From Phytophthora colocasiae (Eukaryota > Oomycota > Peronosporomycetes > Peronosporales > Peronosporaceae), in assembly GCA_018806915.1 (NCBI GenBank), contig JAGKQI010000033.1, positions 310,001-374,000 on the forward strand: a stretch of DNA of 64,000 nucleotides, given 5' to 3'. The translations under genes were made by a program, and so were the position numbers. Positions 10,757 through 21,834 of the stretch are shown one piece after another (positions within the stretch are counted from its first letter, which is position 1; every line of letters begins with the position of its first letter). The notes under the pieces are model-generated. The model did no database searches, had not been told where the DNA came from, and was given only the letters and a program-made list of their open reading frames with translations.

Positions 10757-11317
10757 ATGGACACGTACGTCTTCGTCTACGGCACCCTCAAGCGCGGTCT
10801 CATCAACTACGAGCGCTACCTCCACCCAGCGGAGCTAGCAGGCAAGGCGGAGTTCATGGGTACAGGTCTTACAGCCTGCGCCGAGTTCCATCTGGTGTTA
10901 AATCCGGATCGCTCCGTGCCGTGTCTGTATCGAGCCCACACTGAGGGCTACCAAGTGCCCGGAGAGGTCTATCGCGTCGACGCTGATGCGTTGGCTGCGC
11001 TGGATATTCTGGAGGCTGTTAAGGACAAGTACTACGTGCGTGAGGAGATCCCCGTGAGTATCGTGGAGGGCCAACTCAAGCACGAGACGGTCACATGCCA
11101 AGCATACATCATGCCGATCCGAGAGGACCTGTTGAAGCTTGAGCGTATCCCTAACTACACGCCACTGATGCACAAGTCGTACCGTTCGCGCACGAATACG
11201 CCCAGCCTTGAGGTACTCAAGTGTCTGTACGGTGAAGACGTGACGAACGCTGTCCAGCAGAAGCTGAACGAGGGGATGGAGTTCGATGGAGCCTGGAAAG
11301 CTGTTGTGGGCGCGTAG
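10757..11317 (+). CDS. Gamma-glutamylcyclotransferase-like (AIG2/GGCT fold) protein 2
   Basis: A single-exon protein of 186 residues from the ATG at 10757 (MDTYVFVYGTLKRG); an ATG at 10718 would add 13 residues. The substrate loop YGTLKRG, the PCLYRAH strand and GEVYRVD with the expected catalytic glutamate are present. The C-terminal block (TVTCQAYIMPIREDLLKLERIPNY..., ending GMEFDGAWKAVVGA) matches the paralogue at 7371-7955, which lies on the other side of the CW gene and in the opposite orientation. It is about 65 bp from the convergent PP2C gene. Function as for the paralogue: probable gamma-glutamyl cyclotransfer, substrate unknown. Confidence 0.85.
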   Translation: MDTYVFVYGTLKRGLINYERYLHPAELAGKAEFMGTGLTACAEFHLVLNPDRSVPCLYRAHTEGYQVPGEVYRVDADALAALDILEAVKDKYYVREEIPVSIVEGQLKHETVTCQAYIMPIREDLLKLERIPNYTPLMHKSYRSRTNTPSLEVLKCLYGEDVTNAVQQKLNEGMEFDGAWKAVVGA

Positions 11318-11383
11318 AGTGATTGAGTTAAAGCAGTGGGAAAGTAACTCGTCGCCAATGCAAGATCCTTCAGTACTATGAAT

Positions 11384-12418
11384 CTAGACAGACACTACGA
11401 TCACCGTAATATCATCACTGCTTCCAAACTCCCTCGCCTCTTTGATGATGGCTTGGGCTGCAGATTCAGCAGACATTCTTCCTCCATTGACACCAAGTTC
11501 CTTGACTGCATGCGCCATTGCACGGTTGTTGTTCAGGACGGTCCAGACGCCATCTGTAGCGATAACCAAGATGCTGCGACCAACAAGCAGCTCGCTCTGA
11601 TGGATCTCTGGCGTCGGAATCACCCAGTTCTTCATATCGGGGCCCTTAACATCGATATCACCAATAGTTCGAAAAGGCTCCAGCACACCTGCAATCCGGT
11701 TGTTCTGGATGTAGGCACCACTTCGAAGAGCACGCATTCGCTCCTTTGGGTTTGAAGCACAATGGTCTTCCGATAACGCAAATGTCGTTCCAGAGTCAGA
11801 GGGAGGGGCTTTGCCCTTCGTCTTCTTCCCCGTAGTGGAAGATTCAGAACCCTCTCGGATGATAGCGCGACAGTCTCCGACGTTGAGTACAATCTTTTGT
11901 GGGGTGTCAGTGCTCGGGTCCACAAACAACAGGACAGCAAGTACACAGGCACCGCTCGTGTCCATTTTCCGCATTGCCATAGCACAAAACCTGCGGTCTA
12001 GAGCCTCCATCGCTTTAGCCAGTTTCGAGCGATCAAATCCGTCGTCATACACTTCGTCCAGTGTCGTGAACAGCTCTTCCACCAGAAAATCGCCCGCCCA
12101 CGATCCGCCATGGCCGTCAATGACTGCAAACAAGTGGAACCGCTCATTACTTGCGACCACACAACGATCTTCATTGGCGTGGCCTTGGGAGCCTTCCACC
12201 GACAACGACGCCACGTCCATCAACCGGATACCGTTCTTCTTGTCCCCTGTGCTACGTGGCTCCTCCTGGTTATCCTCATCGCTCGCCTCGTCCTCAGACT
12301 CATACACGTCGTTGTCACTCTCCCTACTCGCCAGCACATCGTCGATACCGCTGTTGGCTCGGACTTTTGTAAGCGCGCGCTGTAGGCGGCCGACGCCATT
12401 CGCTGCAGAGCCGTTCAT
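11384..12418 (-). CDS. PP2C-family Ser/Thr protein phosphatase
   Basis: A single-exon gene of 344 codons with its ATG at 12418. After a 65-residue acidic leader (ESEDEASDEDNQEE) the PPM fold begins: EGSQGHANEDRCVV with the first metal-binding acids, FHLFAVIDGHGG with the central DGH, LNVGDCRAI, LSEDHCASNPKERMR, FRTIGDIDVKG, ILVIATDGVW with a metal aspartate, and the terminal SSDDITVIVVSV. All the usual metal ligands are present, so it should be an active Mg/Mn-dependent phosphatase. No transmembrane segment or targeting signal is visible, so I expect a soluble cytoplasmic or nuclear enzyme. An insertion (GSESSTTGKKTKGKAPPSDSG, split here only by eye) lies between motifs and is Lys/Ser-rich. 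Its substrate cannot be inferred. Confidence 0.9.
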   Translation of the reverse strand: MNGSAANGVGRLQRALTKVRANSGIDDVLASRESDNDVYESEDEASDEDNQEEPRSTGDKKNGIRLMDVASLSVEGSQGHANEDRCVVASNERFHLFAVIDGHGGSWAGDFLVEELFTTLDEVYDDGFDRSKLAKAMEALDRRFCAMAMRKMDTSGACVLAVLLFVDPSTDTPQKIVLNVGDCRAIIREGSESSTTGKKTKGKAPPSDSGTTFALSEDHCASNPKERMRALRSGAYIQNNRIAGVLEPFRTIGDIDVKGPDMKNWVIPTPEIHQSELLVGRSILVIATDGVWTVLNNNRAMAHAVKELGVNGGRMSAESAAQAIIKEAREFGSSDDITVIVVSV

Positions 12419-12541
12419 GATTCAACGATAGAACTGAGACTCAAGACGGAATACCGGTATTCTGGCTTTTTTTCACTAGTCGTAGTAAAGTCTTCCTAAA
12501 ACTGAGGCAGTTTAGCACCTCTGTCAGCTCTACGCATGTGC

Positions 12542-14911
12542 TTATCTGGTGATACGGAACGAACGCACTTTAGCAAGTAGTTCTTGTGCCTCTCCCTTGG
12601 AGAAGTGCTCACGGACAGGCTCCAGGATCCTGTGGAGAGTCAAGAAAAAAGTTAGCATAATGAACAAAACAAGCACAACATCAACAGCTCAGACGTACTC
12701 GTTCAGGTACTTGGTCAAAGCCGTCTTGAGGTCAGCACCGTTCACCTGGCGCGCGACAAACGCGTCCTCGAGCTCCTGGTAGGCAGCAAATGTCTTCTCC
12801 GAGCCGTCCACAAGCTTCACAGTAACACCTTGAGCGGCGAAGCGTGGACAGATGATGTGCTTCAAGTAGTCGAGGATCGGGTTCGCCTCCACGACACCTT
12901 CGGGACAGAAAGCCTTCTCGATCTTACGGCTTACATCGTCCGCGGCGTCCTCCATGAAGATGGCCGACTCCGGGTCACTCTTCGACATCTTCTCCTGGCC
13001 CTGCTTCAATCCCATGAGCATGTGGTGACTCAGAATGACAGGCTTGAAGCGGATCTTCGCCTGATCACAGTAGTCACGCGCAAGCATGTTGATCTTACGC
13101 TGGTCAATGCCCAGCTGACAGATGTCCGCCTTCAGGTTGAAGATGTCAGCACACTGCATCAGCGGGTAGAGAATCTGCGCAGCCTGCATGCCCTCCTTCT
13201 CCTTGCGGCCCATGATCGTGCAGCACTTGAGAGTGCGAGCAATCGTCGTGCGGCGAGCAATGTCCATCACACGCAACCAGTACGACGCACTGTGCGAAAT
13301 GATCTCCTTCGACGCCCAAAGGAACTCGACGTTCGTCATGTCCATGCCCACAGACTTCCAGATCTCCACCATGTATTGACCCACGAGGCGGATCTTGTCC
13401 AGGTCGCCGCCCATCTTGTTGTTCAGCATAGCGAACCAGTCAGCCACCCAGAAGCGGAACACGCTGCCGGTCGACGTAAGCTTGTTCACATTCACCGTAC
13501 GCAAAACACCCTGAGCAATATGCATGCGTCCCGAGGGCTCAAATCCATCGTAACACACCGGGTGCTCCTTCTTCTCCATCAACGCCTGCAGCTCGTTCTC
13601 CTGGATGCACTCCTCACCCACAGAGCGGGCAACAGCGTAGCGTTCCTCTAGCGTCAGCGCCGACGGCTTCCACTCCTTCACAGCCTCTGGGAATCCAGGC
13701 AGGGTCAGGCTGGCCATCTTGTCGCTGTCCGGTACTGGAGAAACCTTCAGCTTCTTGATGCTCGAGAACATCGTCTTGAGCGTACCACCGGCAAAGTGCT
13801 GGCGCACGGGCTCCAACAGAGCGTTAATGTATTTGGTCAAGCAAGGCTTCAAGTCGGCAGGGTGCACCTTCTCTTCAGCGAAAGCTGCCTCAAGCTCTTC
13901 GTAAGTGGTAAAAGTAAGGTTGCCACCGTTCTTCTCGTTACGCTCAAGCGTGACTCCCTCCGCATGCATAGGGAACACCAGGTACTTCATGTAGTTCAGA
14001 ACGGGGTTACCTTCCACCTCGCCGGGGACGCAGTACGCCTTCTTGATCTTCGTCTTGACCTCCGCAGCTGTGTCATCAACGTAGATGGCCGACTCAGCGT
14101 CGGTTGTGGTCATCTTGAACTGCTCCTGCTTCAGTCCAAGCAGCAGCGGGTGGGTAAGAAAAACGGGCTTGTTGTTCAGCTCCTTCTGGGCAATGTACTC
14201 GCGTACGAGCTCATTGGCAGGCTCCTGGTCAGCGCCGAGCTGGTAGATGTCGGCCTGCAGCAGGAATCCGTCCGCCAGCTGCATGAGTGGGTACAAAATG
14301 CGGTTCGTGTTGTGCACAGCGTCGTCCGTCTTGCGGCCCATGATAGGAGCGCACTGCTGCACACGTTCGACCGTAAAGCGACCGGCAGCGTCCAGCACCT
14401 GCGACCAGTAAGCACCGGCGTGACGCGCAGACTCCGTGGAAGCCAGCATGATCTCGAGGTTCGGGAGCTTCTCAGCGTCCAGACCCAGCGCCTTCCACAC
14501 CTCCACCATGTAAGTGCTGACGTTCTGCAGCTTCTTAAGATCACCACCGAATTTGTTATTGAGCAGCGCGTGCGTGTCTGCCACCAGCAGACGCACGTGA
14601 CAACCAGCATCCATGAGGCGCTTAGCGTTGAGAGCGCGCAGCAGACCAGCAGCGAGCGTCACGCGGCCAGAAGGTTCGAACCCATCGTAAGCGATTGGGT
14701 GCGTCTTCTCAGCAAATAACGCGCGTAGCTGGGTCTCCGTTTCGGAAGTCAATGGGGCTCCAGTGATGGCTGCGAGCTTAGCGAGTTTCTCGTCAATGGG
14801 AAGAGCAGCAGCTTCGGGGGAGGAAGGAACTGGCGCGTCCAGGGTCAGAGCAGAGAAGCCCTTCTGAACGACAGCAGCGGAGTCGACGGGGGCGGGTGGG
14901 GGCGTCGCCAT
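12542..14911 (-). CDS. Double-length tyrosyl-tRNA synthetase (fused pseudo-dimer)
   Basis: Two exons: 12699-14911 and 12542-12629, giving 766 residues from the ATG at 14911 (MATPPPAP). Two full TyrRS modules lie in tandem, about residues 45-395 and 415-766, each with the catalytic Rossmann core and the alpha-helical anticodon-recognition part. The C-terminal module has an intact HIGH-type motif (MHIA, 463-466, after YDGFEPSGR) and an intact KMSKS (641-645). The N-terminal module keeps YDGFEPSGR but has VTLA (84-87) and KMTTT (266-270), so its active site is probably dead. TyrRS normally acts as a homodimer; here one chain should fold as a pseudo-dimer. Double-length TyrRS is known from trypanosomatids. 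The intron at 12630-12698 is placed from GTACGT...CACAG, and the last 30 residues (ILEPVREHFSKGE) match the end of the first module. Confidence 0.92.
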
Positions 14912-15716
14912 TGGATCGAGATGAGAGCGATAGAGCTGGGATTTCCAATTGGTCGCGGATGGATGCTGGAATTGATGTCGCTCGTGTATCACCAGGCTGT
15001 GTGGTAGTGGTGTGGTGCGTATCGTGATCAAGATGTTGCGCTAATGTCGCTGGAAGAAAAATCGTGTGACGCACATGCAACCGTTGCAGGTCCGTGGCAC
15101 AACATGTGCGTTGACGACCTGGTTGGTGGCGTGCTGACGTCGCTCACTTGCACACGTGTCCCAGCTGCACTTCAGATTTTTTTCGGCTGGAGCTGTTTGG
15201 CCGTCGCTGCATCGCTCGCTCTGTTGTCGGTCTAAACTTGGCTGTTTCCGTTGGGTCAGACTCAGCGCTAAGTGGAACGTTACGATTCCTGTAAATAGAT
15301 CGACGACAAGTTCCTGTGCGCCTCAACTTATCGAGCAAAGCGAGCATCATCTTGAGATTATGGCAGTGGCAGTGTTTCGCTGTACCCGACGTTCTTTCTG
15401 CGGCGCCATCAGCATCCGCGGTACATTCACTCCGACGGCTGCAAGCCGGGCCTGTGTTATTCGATTGGATAATGTACACCTCTATTTTTAGGTCGTCTGA
15501 GACATACAATCTCCAAGTGTAATTCTGGACAATAAGATGGGCTACCGCCACTAAATTGTATCTGCCCGTTTCAAAAGACGGGCGCAATCGAGGCTCAATC
15601 ATTGAGCCAATGCAGGGCCAGCAGTGCATCGAGGGGCGACACCATTTGCGGTCTTTCCCCCAGCAGCCTGAAGCGCTCAACCTCGCGAATCACCCCCTAG
15701 CTCTCTGCTGCTCAGT
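14912..15716. other. Intergenic, promoter side of TyrRS
   Basis: No gene recognised. Open frames on both strands (for example 15156-15491 plus and 15144-15680 minus) overlap each other and show no domain. The region should contain the TyrRS promoter and that of the downstream membrane-protein gene. Confidence 0.4.
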
Positions 15717-16322
15717 ATGTGTCTGTGCTCCTTCAACATCCAGCCGTTCCTACCGCAATGGGTCACCGCGTCGTGCGATGACATGGGCCTCCGCAAGCTC
15801 GCACCAATCAAGTCCTCGCGACCGAGACGCAAAGTGCGTCAACGCCACCCCAAGCGCGCGTGGTGCGACAGCCTCATCTACTCCAACCTGGTGTACGCGT
15901 TCGCAGCGCTTATTTCCTTCAGCTGCGACCAGAACTTCTGCGGTGTCTTGCAGATGGGAGCGGCCATCGCGTCCACCATGTTCCACCGCTCCAAGGAGAC
16001 CAAGTACCTGCTGCTGGACGCACTTATTAGCGGAACACTAGGAATCATCTTCATCTTCGCGGGGCAGCACACGCTCACCAACGAGTGGTACGGTATCCTG
16101 GCTATTAAAACGCTGCTGGCCGTCTTGTGCACTTTCACGTGGCTCTACTGTGGGATGCCTGGTGGCGAGCGCTACGACAAGTGGCACAAGCGCTGGCACT
16201 ACGTTTCCGGTGCGACGACGATCTCGACGACGCTCTTCCTGACCATGTATCTTCCCGAGTTTGATCTGCTCATGCACGAGCTCATCCAGGATATCGTAGT
16301 TGTCCGAAGTATGTTTATCTAA
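15717..16322 (+). CDS. Small multi-pass membrane protein, possibly CREST-like
   Basis: A single-exon frame of 201 codons; an internal ATG at 15783 (MGLRKLAPIKSSRPRRK) is an equally good start and would give 179 residues with a basic N-terminus. About five hydrophobic segments are visible: YSNLVYAFAALISF, VLQMGAAIAS, LLLDALISGTLGIIFIFAG, ILAIKTLLAVLCTFTWLY and YVSGATTISTTLFLTMYL. Polar residues stand out: STMFHRSKE, an Asp in LLLDAL, and KWHKRWHY with an HxxxH spacing. A Ser, His, Asp and two-His pattern in membrane helices recalls the CREST hydrolase superfamily (ceramidases, PAQR, Per1), but this is an inference from spacing only. No signal peptide was assigned. Confidence 0.65.
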   Translation: MCLCSFNIQPFLPQWVTASCDDMGLRKLAPIKSSRPRRKVRQRHPKRAWCDSLIYSNLVYAFAALISFSCDQNFCGVLQMGAAIASTMFHRSKETKYLLLDALISGTLGIIFIFAGQHTLTNEWYGILAIKTLLAVLCTFTWLYCGMPGGERYDKWHKRWHYVSGATTISTTLFLTMYLPEFDLLMHELIQDIVVVRSMFI

Positions 16323-17761
16323 AGACCGGGGTGATCCGACGGCGGTAGTGGCGGTGACTACAGTAGCTCCAGGCATTGTTCACGACATTCGGGGGTGAAG
16401 GCTCCACTGGAGCACGCAGCATGAACTGGGGGCAATCAGCCTGGACTATCCTTGTCGATTGGGACTTGTCCCCTCATGACATGGGCCAAGGACATTGACA
16501 CAAATGTGTCTATTGCGCTCGGTTGGTGAACTCTGGTCAAGCAACTGGTAACTTTCAGGGGGGCAATCCAGGTTCATCACAGGCCTCTGTCCGCCGCTAC
16601 GGGGCCGTCATCATTGCAGTAGAAGGTGTATCGATCTCAAATTTGGCTCACATGTCAATAGAATTTTTTGTATATAACGGACCTCGACATGCATCCCCCG
16701 CAGGAAGACTTGTGTCTGCTTTGCTTTGGCAAAGCTATTGCCCTCATAGGAATCATGAATCAGCCTTGCACTCAAACGTTTGAGTTAACTGAAGGGAATC
16801 ACAACTGACTACATGTACATGTAGATGACTACAACTCCAGGTATCTTTGCACAATGCAAGTCATGAGGCACTTCCAGAGGAGACTGCATTGCGACGAACT
16901 CGCCACGAAGGCAACAAAAATCAGCTCGCTTTCCGGGGGGCTTCCGTGCCGTTTACTGGGCCCGTTTCTGCTGCCAAAATTGTCAACTCTAAACGAGACC
17001 AGCAATTTGCATGCAAAGACTGCAGCGGATGCACTTTGTTCTAACGTTTGGTGCAGTAACTTTTGCTTAGCGATGGAGAGCGCATGCGTGAAGACAACTT
17101 GGGTTTCCTTGGTCAAATTGGAATGGAGTGATCTCGTGTAGAGCACACTGGAGTCGCCAACTGACCAGACGCCACCGGCATCTACTGGACATGTCAGTAT
17201 AAACCACTTGACCCCTTCATGCCGTTTAGAAGCACTGGGTCGCTCTAGTTGAAGTGGTCAATCTGCATTGGATGCATCAATGTGCTGCTGTACCAAGCAG
17301 CACGAATTCAGAATCAATTGCCCTGCAGCCGAAATGACATTGTGAGACCAACCAACTCTACCAGTATATAGTACCTGGGCATTGCACTCAAACCAGCTCT
17401 GCGTTAGTAGATCAACCTGCCATGCAAAGACAAACGTCCTGTTGTTGGGGATCCAAATCATATTCAGTGGGAAGGAACCCCGATACATAAGTCGCTTTGC
17501 CCTTTTCCTGCAATCAGGTGTAGCTGGTAAAATAACTGTGCGTTCTTCGCCTGTAGGTGCATTCATACATCCGCAGGGAGGGAGAGAGGAGCTTGTTGGC
17601 GCGGCTGTCGTCGTCAAGCGCTCGAGCACTGTCAAGACCAGTCCAGTCGCTCTCCGACGCCAGCGCGGCCGTATTTATAGGTAGAGCGACCGGTAGTTAC
17701 GCGCCGTCGCATCCGCTTCCTTCTGGTCATTCTCGTCACGTATTTCCCGTCTGGACGTCCA
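16323..17761. other. Long intergenic stretch, nothing recognised
   Basis: About 1.4 kb without a supportable gene. Open frames on both strands overlap each other (for example 16829-17146 minus with 16854-17141 plus, and 17258-17635 minus with 17382-17684 plus) and match no family I know. The last 150 bp probably hold the promoter and leader of the phosphatase gene. Confidence 0.4.
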
Positions 17762-20548
17762 ATGGCGAGCAAACTCAACGCGTTCCTGGCCTCTGTGCCC
17801 GCCAACGCCAGCGTCCCGAGCCCACCCAAGTCGGCGTCGGCCGTACTGGCATTCCCGCAGTTGGAGCTCAAGGAGGCACCCGAGAATGCCGGTTCCTTCG
17901 CACCGACAACGCCGCAGCCGCCCAATGTGCGTCGCCGCCGCCCGTCATCGCTGCGCAAGAAAAATCCGAGTCTCAAACTGTCGCTGGACGCGAGCTCCAA
18001 CCAGGAACAGGACAGACCGGAAGATGATCGTGATATGGCGCGACCGTCGCCACTGAAGAACTTTATGGCAGCACAAGCAGCTGCTGCGCAACTCAAAGCT
18101 CAAGCAGAGAAGCACGACGTACCGGCGCCGGATTTAGCGCGAACAGGAAGCGGTACAGAGCTGGACGCCAAGTCAGAGGCAGGGCCTATGCGTACGCACC
18201 ATCGACGAGTTTCCACGGATACGACACTGTTCAACCGCTATTTGCGTCAACAGGCGGACCGGGACATTGGGCAGGACACGGTGCAGCATTTCGCTAATGT
18301 ACCGGTTATCACTGCTACAGCAGCTACTGTTGATGCATTAGAGAGTGAAATGAGTGTGGATAACAATGCAGACGAAGAGCACAGAGCTGCCATTGAGTTC
18401 GTGGTGAATCCAGAGGAAATCCTCGCGCTCTTCCGTCTGGGTGGAACCATCCCGGTGGCCAGTGCGCTGGAGATTGTACGACGAGCTACAAACCTCATGT
18501 CACTGGAGCAGAATGTGCTTTCCATTCGTGCGCCATATACGCTGGTGGGTGACTTACACGGCCAGTTCCAGGATCTGTTGGAGCTTTTCCGCGTGCACGG
18601 CTCCCCGGCCATCGACAACCCGTTCCTGTTTCTAGGTGACTATGTGGACCGTGGAGTGTCCTCGTGCGAGATTATTCTGCTGCTTCTGGCTTTCAAAGTG
18701 GCTTTCCCAGAGAGTGTGCATCTTCTACGTGGAAATCACGAATGTCGAAGTCTGAGTACGTTTTACGGTTTCCGTGCTGAGTGTTTAAAGAAATACGGAC
18801 CCGTGCTGTACAACCGAATGATCAAATGCTTCGAGAGTATGCCCCTGGCTGCACGACTAGAGACTGTTCACGGGACGTTCCTAGCTGTACATGGTGGACT
18901 ATCGCCCGATATTCACTACGTGGAGGATATCAACGGCCAGGTGAACCGCTTTATGGAGCCCGAGCCGAACGGAGCTCTGTGTGACTTGTTATGGTCGGAT
19001 CCAGCCAAGGGGGAGGCACAGGAGCAGGAGTGGGCTCCCAATGGCATGCGCGGCTGTTCCTTCACGTTCAATGAATACGCGTGTCGTGAATTCCTTAAAC
19101 GAAATAACCTGTTGGCTATTGTTCGTGCTCATGAGCTGGAGGAGGATGGCTATAAAGAACACTTTCGTCACGAAGCTGACCGGTCAGAAGAAGATGAGGA
19201 TGGAGCATTGGCTCTGCCTGCTGTTGTGACGGTCTTTTCAGCCCCAGAGTACTGCAACACCAACCACAATGTCGGAGCAACGTTGAAGATCCCGTGGGAG
19301 AAACAGAACGGTCGCCTTTTGCAGTACCAACAGCACAAACGCAGTCAGTATCCTGAGTTCGATTTTACGCGTCGGAGCGAGAACGAGGCAGTTATGGCGT
19401 TTCTGGAGGAGAATCTTCCGTTTATGCCCATTGATTTCTACGATCTTGTGAATGTGTGTCGACAATTACGCTTCACTCTCGAGCGCGCGGCCAGTATAAC
19501 GTCGTCGATTCCACCTGTGACAGAACCCGTTCGTAAGTTGTCGCTTGTTTCATCGCTCTGTGCTCCACCAGTGAATGCCCTCGATATTAAAATCGAAGAG
19601 GAAGATCCTGAGCTTCCTGTGTCTCCACCTTCTTACGCTACAACGGCTGAAAAAGAGGAGAAGGACGTCGAGTATAGTGTCACTGATACACGTGAGGCCG
19701 TGGCCGAGTCTTTGCAGGATTGGGAACTCGTTGGGGAAGCGGATACCAAGAAGTCAAAGAAAGATTTAAAGATGGAGAAGAAACAGAAGAAGCTCAAGGA
19801 GAAAATGGAGAGGAAGCAGAAGAAGCAAAAGGAGAAAGAGAAGAAGAAGTGGGATACCAGTCGGATCGTTAGCGGATGGAAATTCTGTCCAGGTTTCGTG
19901 CGCTTCTACGATCGCTATTTCGCACGTGACGGTGATAAGAAGAGCACACCGGAGATTGCTTCAGCTCCTGGTCATCTTGGCAAACGGGCGTCATGGCTTC
20001 CCCACTATAAGACGCCCTTTAAGCGCTCGACTTCTACTGGAGAAGCCCCCACCGATACCGAGACCAACGATACTGTTACTGACACAACCGGTCCTGTTCG
20101 ACGAAAGAGTATGACTGACTGGATGCCGATGCCGTCGTTTGAGCAGGTGGCGCAGCTCACCACTACACTTCAAGGTCACATTCCCATCCAGGCCAATGGC
20201 GTTAATGTGTTCACGAAGGCGCAATGGCAAGCTCTGAAGTTGTATTTTTCCATTCTGGATGTCGACGGCAGTGGTGTTCTAGTGGAAGAAAGCTTCGTGG
20301 TTCTTCTTGCTGAACAGGACAGCGGTACGTTTGTTTGTGGAGTAATGATGCTTGTGTAGTGATTACATTGCTGACATTTAAAACATTCTTTGTGGTGTAC
20401 AGATGCATACGCGACTGAAGATGAATTGAGTCTTTTGATGGAAGTTATGGACTGCAATGCCGACAGTTTGATCACTGAGCAAGATTTCTTGCTATTCGCT
20501 TACCGCGCGTTACTGCGGTGGAAGAAAGCTCATCATGGCTCTAGCTAG
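17762..20548 (+). CDS. Calcineurin/PPP-family phosphatase with C-terminal EF-hands
   Basis: Two exons: 17762-20324 and 20403-20548, giving 902 residues. Residues 1-215 are a Pro/Ser-rich disordered leader. The PPP catalytic domain is complete: GDLHGQ (263), GDYVDRG (292), GNHE (324), AVHGGLSPD, LLWSDP and RAHE. The late FSAPNY motif reads FSAPEYC. A helix AVMAFLEENLPFMPIDFYDLVNVC follows at the place of the calcineurin-B-binding helix. Then come a linker with an extremely Lys/Glu-rich stretch and two C-terminal EF-hands, DVDGSGVLVEES (833-844) and DCNADSLITEQD (871-882), the second encoded by exon 2. The catalytic domain looks calcineurin-like to me, whereas the phosphatase-plus-EF-hand order is that of PPEF/RdgC. 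Direct Ca regulation is likely; no IQ motif was found. Confidence 0.88.
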
Positions 20549-20849
20549 GAGTACGTAGTATGATCCCACCCATGCCAGAATAGAATTGACAGTACTTCCG
20601 TGGTTTCCCGTCTCCACGAGGAGCCATTATTTCCGTTGCTGCTAAGCCCGTCTAAGTGCTGTAATGGACGAATAGCCAAGCAGACTAAATAATGTTTTTA
20701 TGTTGAGTAAGAAGACCAGGGCTCATCAGATACTTCGCTTCTTCGCCGTCCAAGTGGTTCCAGACAAGTCGAGTATAGCTTTTTTTTCTTCTTCTAAGTC
20801 TTTTCCCGGAGATTCTGTGTTGTTGAAATTCTTCGTGATAAACGAGTCT

Positions 20850-21815
20850 AATAGACGTAGAAATAAGTCCGTAATAATTGCCGGCGTTCCGTGGCGAGGA
20901 ATTTTGGGCTCCGAGCGGACCTGCTGCACGCTCTTTTGTCCATGTGATCGCCCGTATCAATGGTAAGCATCATCATCGCCAGATCTGTACGCGGGTTATC
21001 TCCATCCATGAACGTAATGTAATTGTATCCATCATCGAACTCAGCACCTGGAACTACGTGGGCGCTGGAAGCAGAGTGTGGTACATTCATCACCCAAACG
21101 ATACGGAAGTGGCCGTCCAGTTTCTTCCATTTACTTGATTTTCCACCACTTTTGTCCGCATTTTCAGGAACACCTTCATCCTTCTTAAGAGGTCCATTAC
21201 CTTCACCATCGAACAGATCCATTGTAGGACAAACAGTAGAGTCAGGGTCGTGCCTCTCGAAGTAGTGAGGATGTTCCTCGTTCTCTCCCTCTTCCAGATA
21301 CCAGATATTACCAGGATATTCCGGTCGCTGGAACACCAATTGGTAAATGAACGCGACAGTGAAGCACAATTCACCCAACATTCGCAACTTCTCCGAGCCA
21401 ATGCAATAGAAACCCATCCAAGCGACAGGAACGAGTGCGTCGTCTCCTTCCCGTTGCGCACAGAGGTGATATATCCAGGTCGTGAGGTAAACCCTTCGCC
21501 AGGACAAACGCAGCATTGACGGCTTTGCCCTTCTCCCCACTCTGGTGCGTAATCGAGTGAGTCAAACCGTTGCCAGAGCCGCCAGGGATGATGCCGATGG
21601 GTTGGCGAATAGCTTCGTTCCAGTCCGATCGCTTCATCAAACCTTGCACAACTATACCAACAAATTGTCAGATCCAGTAAACATCACCATAAAAACCATA
21701 CTCAAAGCAAGAACGTACTTTCGTACAGACTTCCATCTCCACAACACAGTCATAAACGCCCAAAGGCATCTCGAGCGGTTAACGCCGTTATCGTAGCGTG
21801 ACCTGAACTGAAATG
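20850..21815 (-). pseudogene. Sphingosine/diacylglycerol kinase remnant
   Basis: Pieces of a lipid-kinase catalytic domain are scattered over three frames. In minus-strand order: GHATITAL and YDCVV, then GDGSLYE in another frame just before a possible intron (about 21655-21720), then QGLMKRSDWNEAIRQPIGIIPGGSGNGL (in two parts, the last being the nucleotide-binding glycine motif), AAFVLAKGLPHDLDIS, then NGKETTHSFLSLGW in a second frame and IGSEKLRMLGELCFTVAFIYQLV in a third. The DG of the expected GGDG motif is present but bases before it seem lost, and the N-terminal third of the domain is missing. At least three frame changes and a 5' truncation argue for a pseudogene; assembly errors could explain some. 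It lies directly behind the frameshifted coiled-coil gene. Confidence 0.75.
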
Positions 21816-21834
21816 GCAGCGTGCAGCGTGCAGC

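Noticed and set aside
12830..14719. Long plus-strand open frames (273 and 307 codons) opposite the TyrRS gene
   Set aside because: They are shadows of a strongly biased, well-conserved coding strand; they show no domain and mirror each other because the TyrRS halves are duplicated.
16829..17684. Possible small genes in the 16.3-17.7 kb gap
   Set aside because: Frames are open on both strands over the same bases and lack any recognisable motif.
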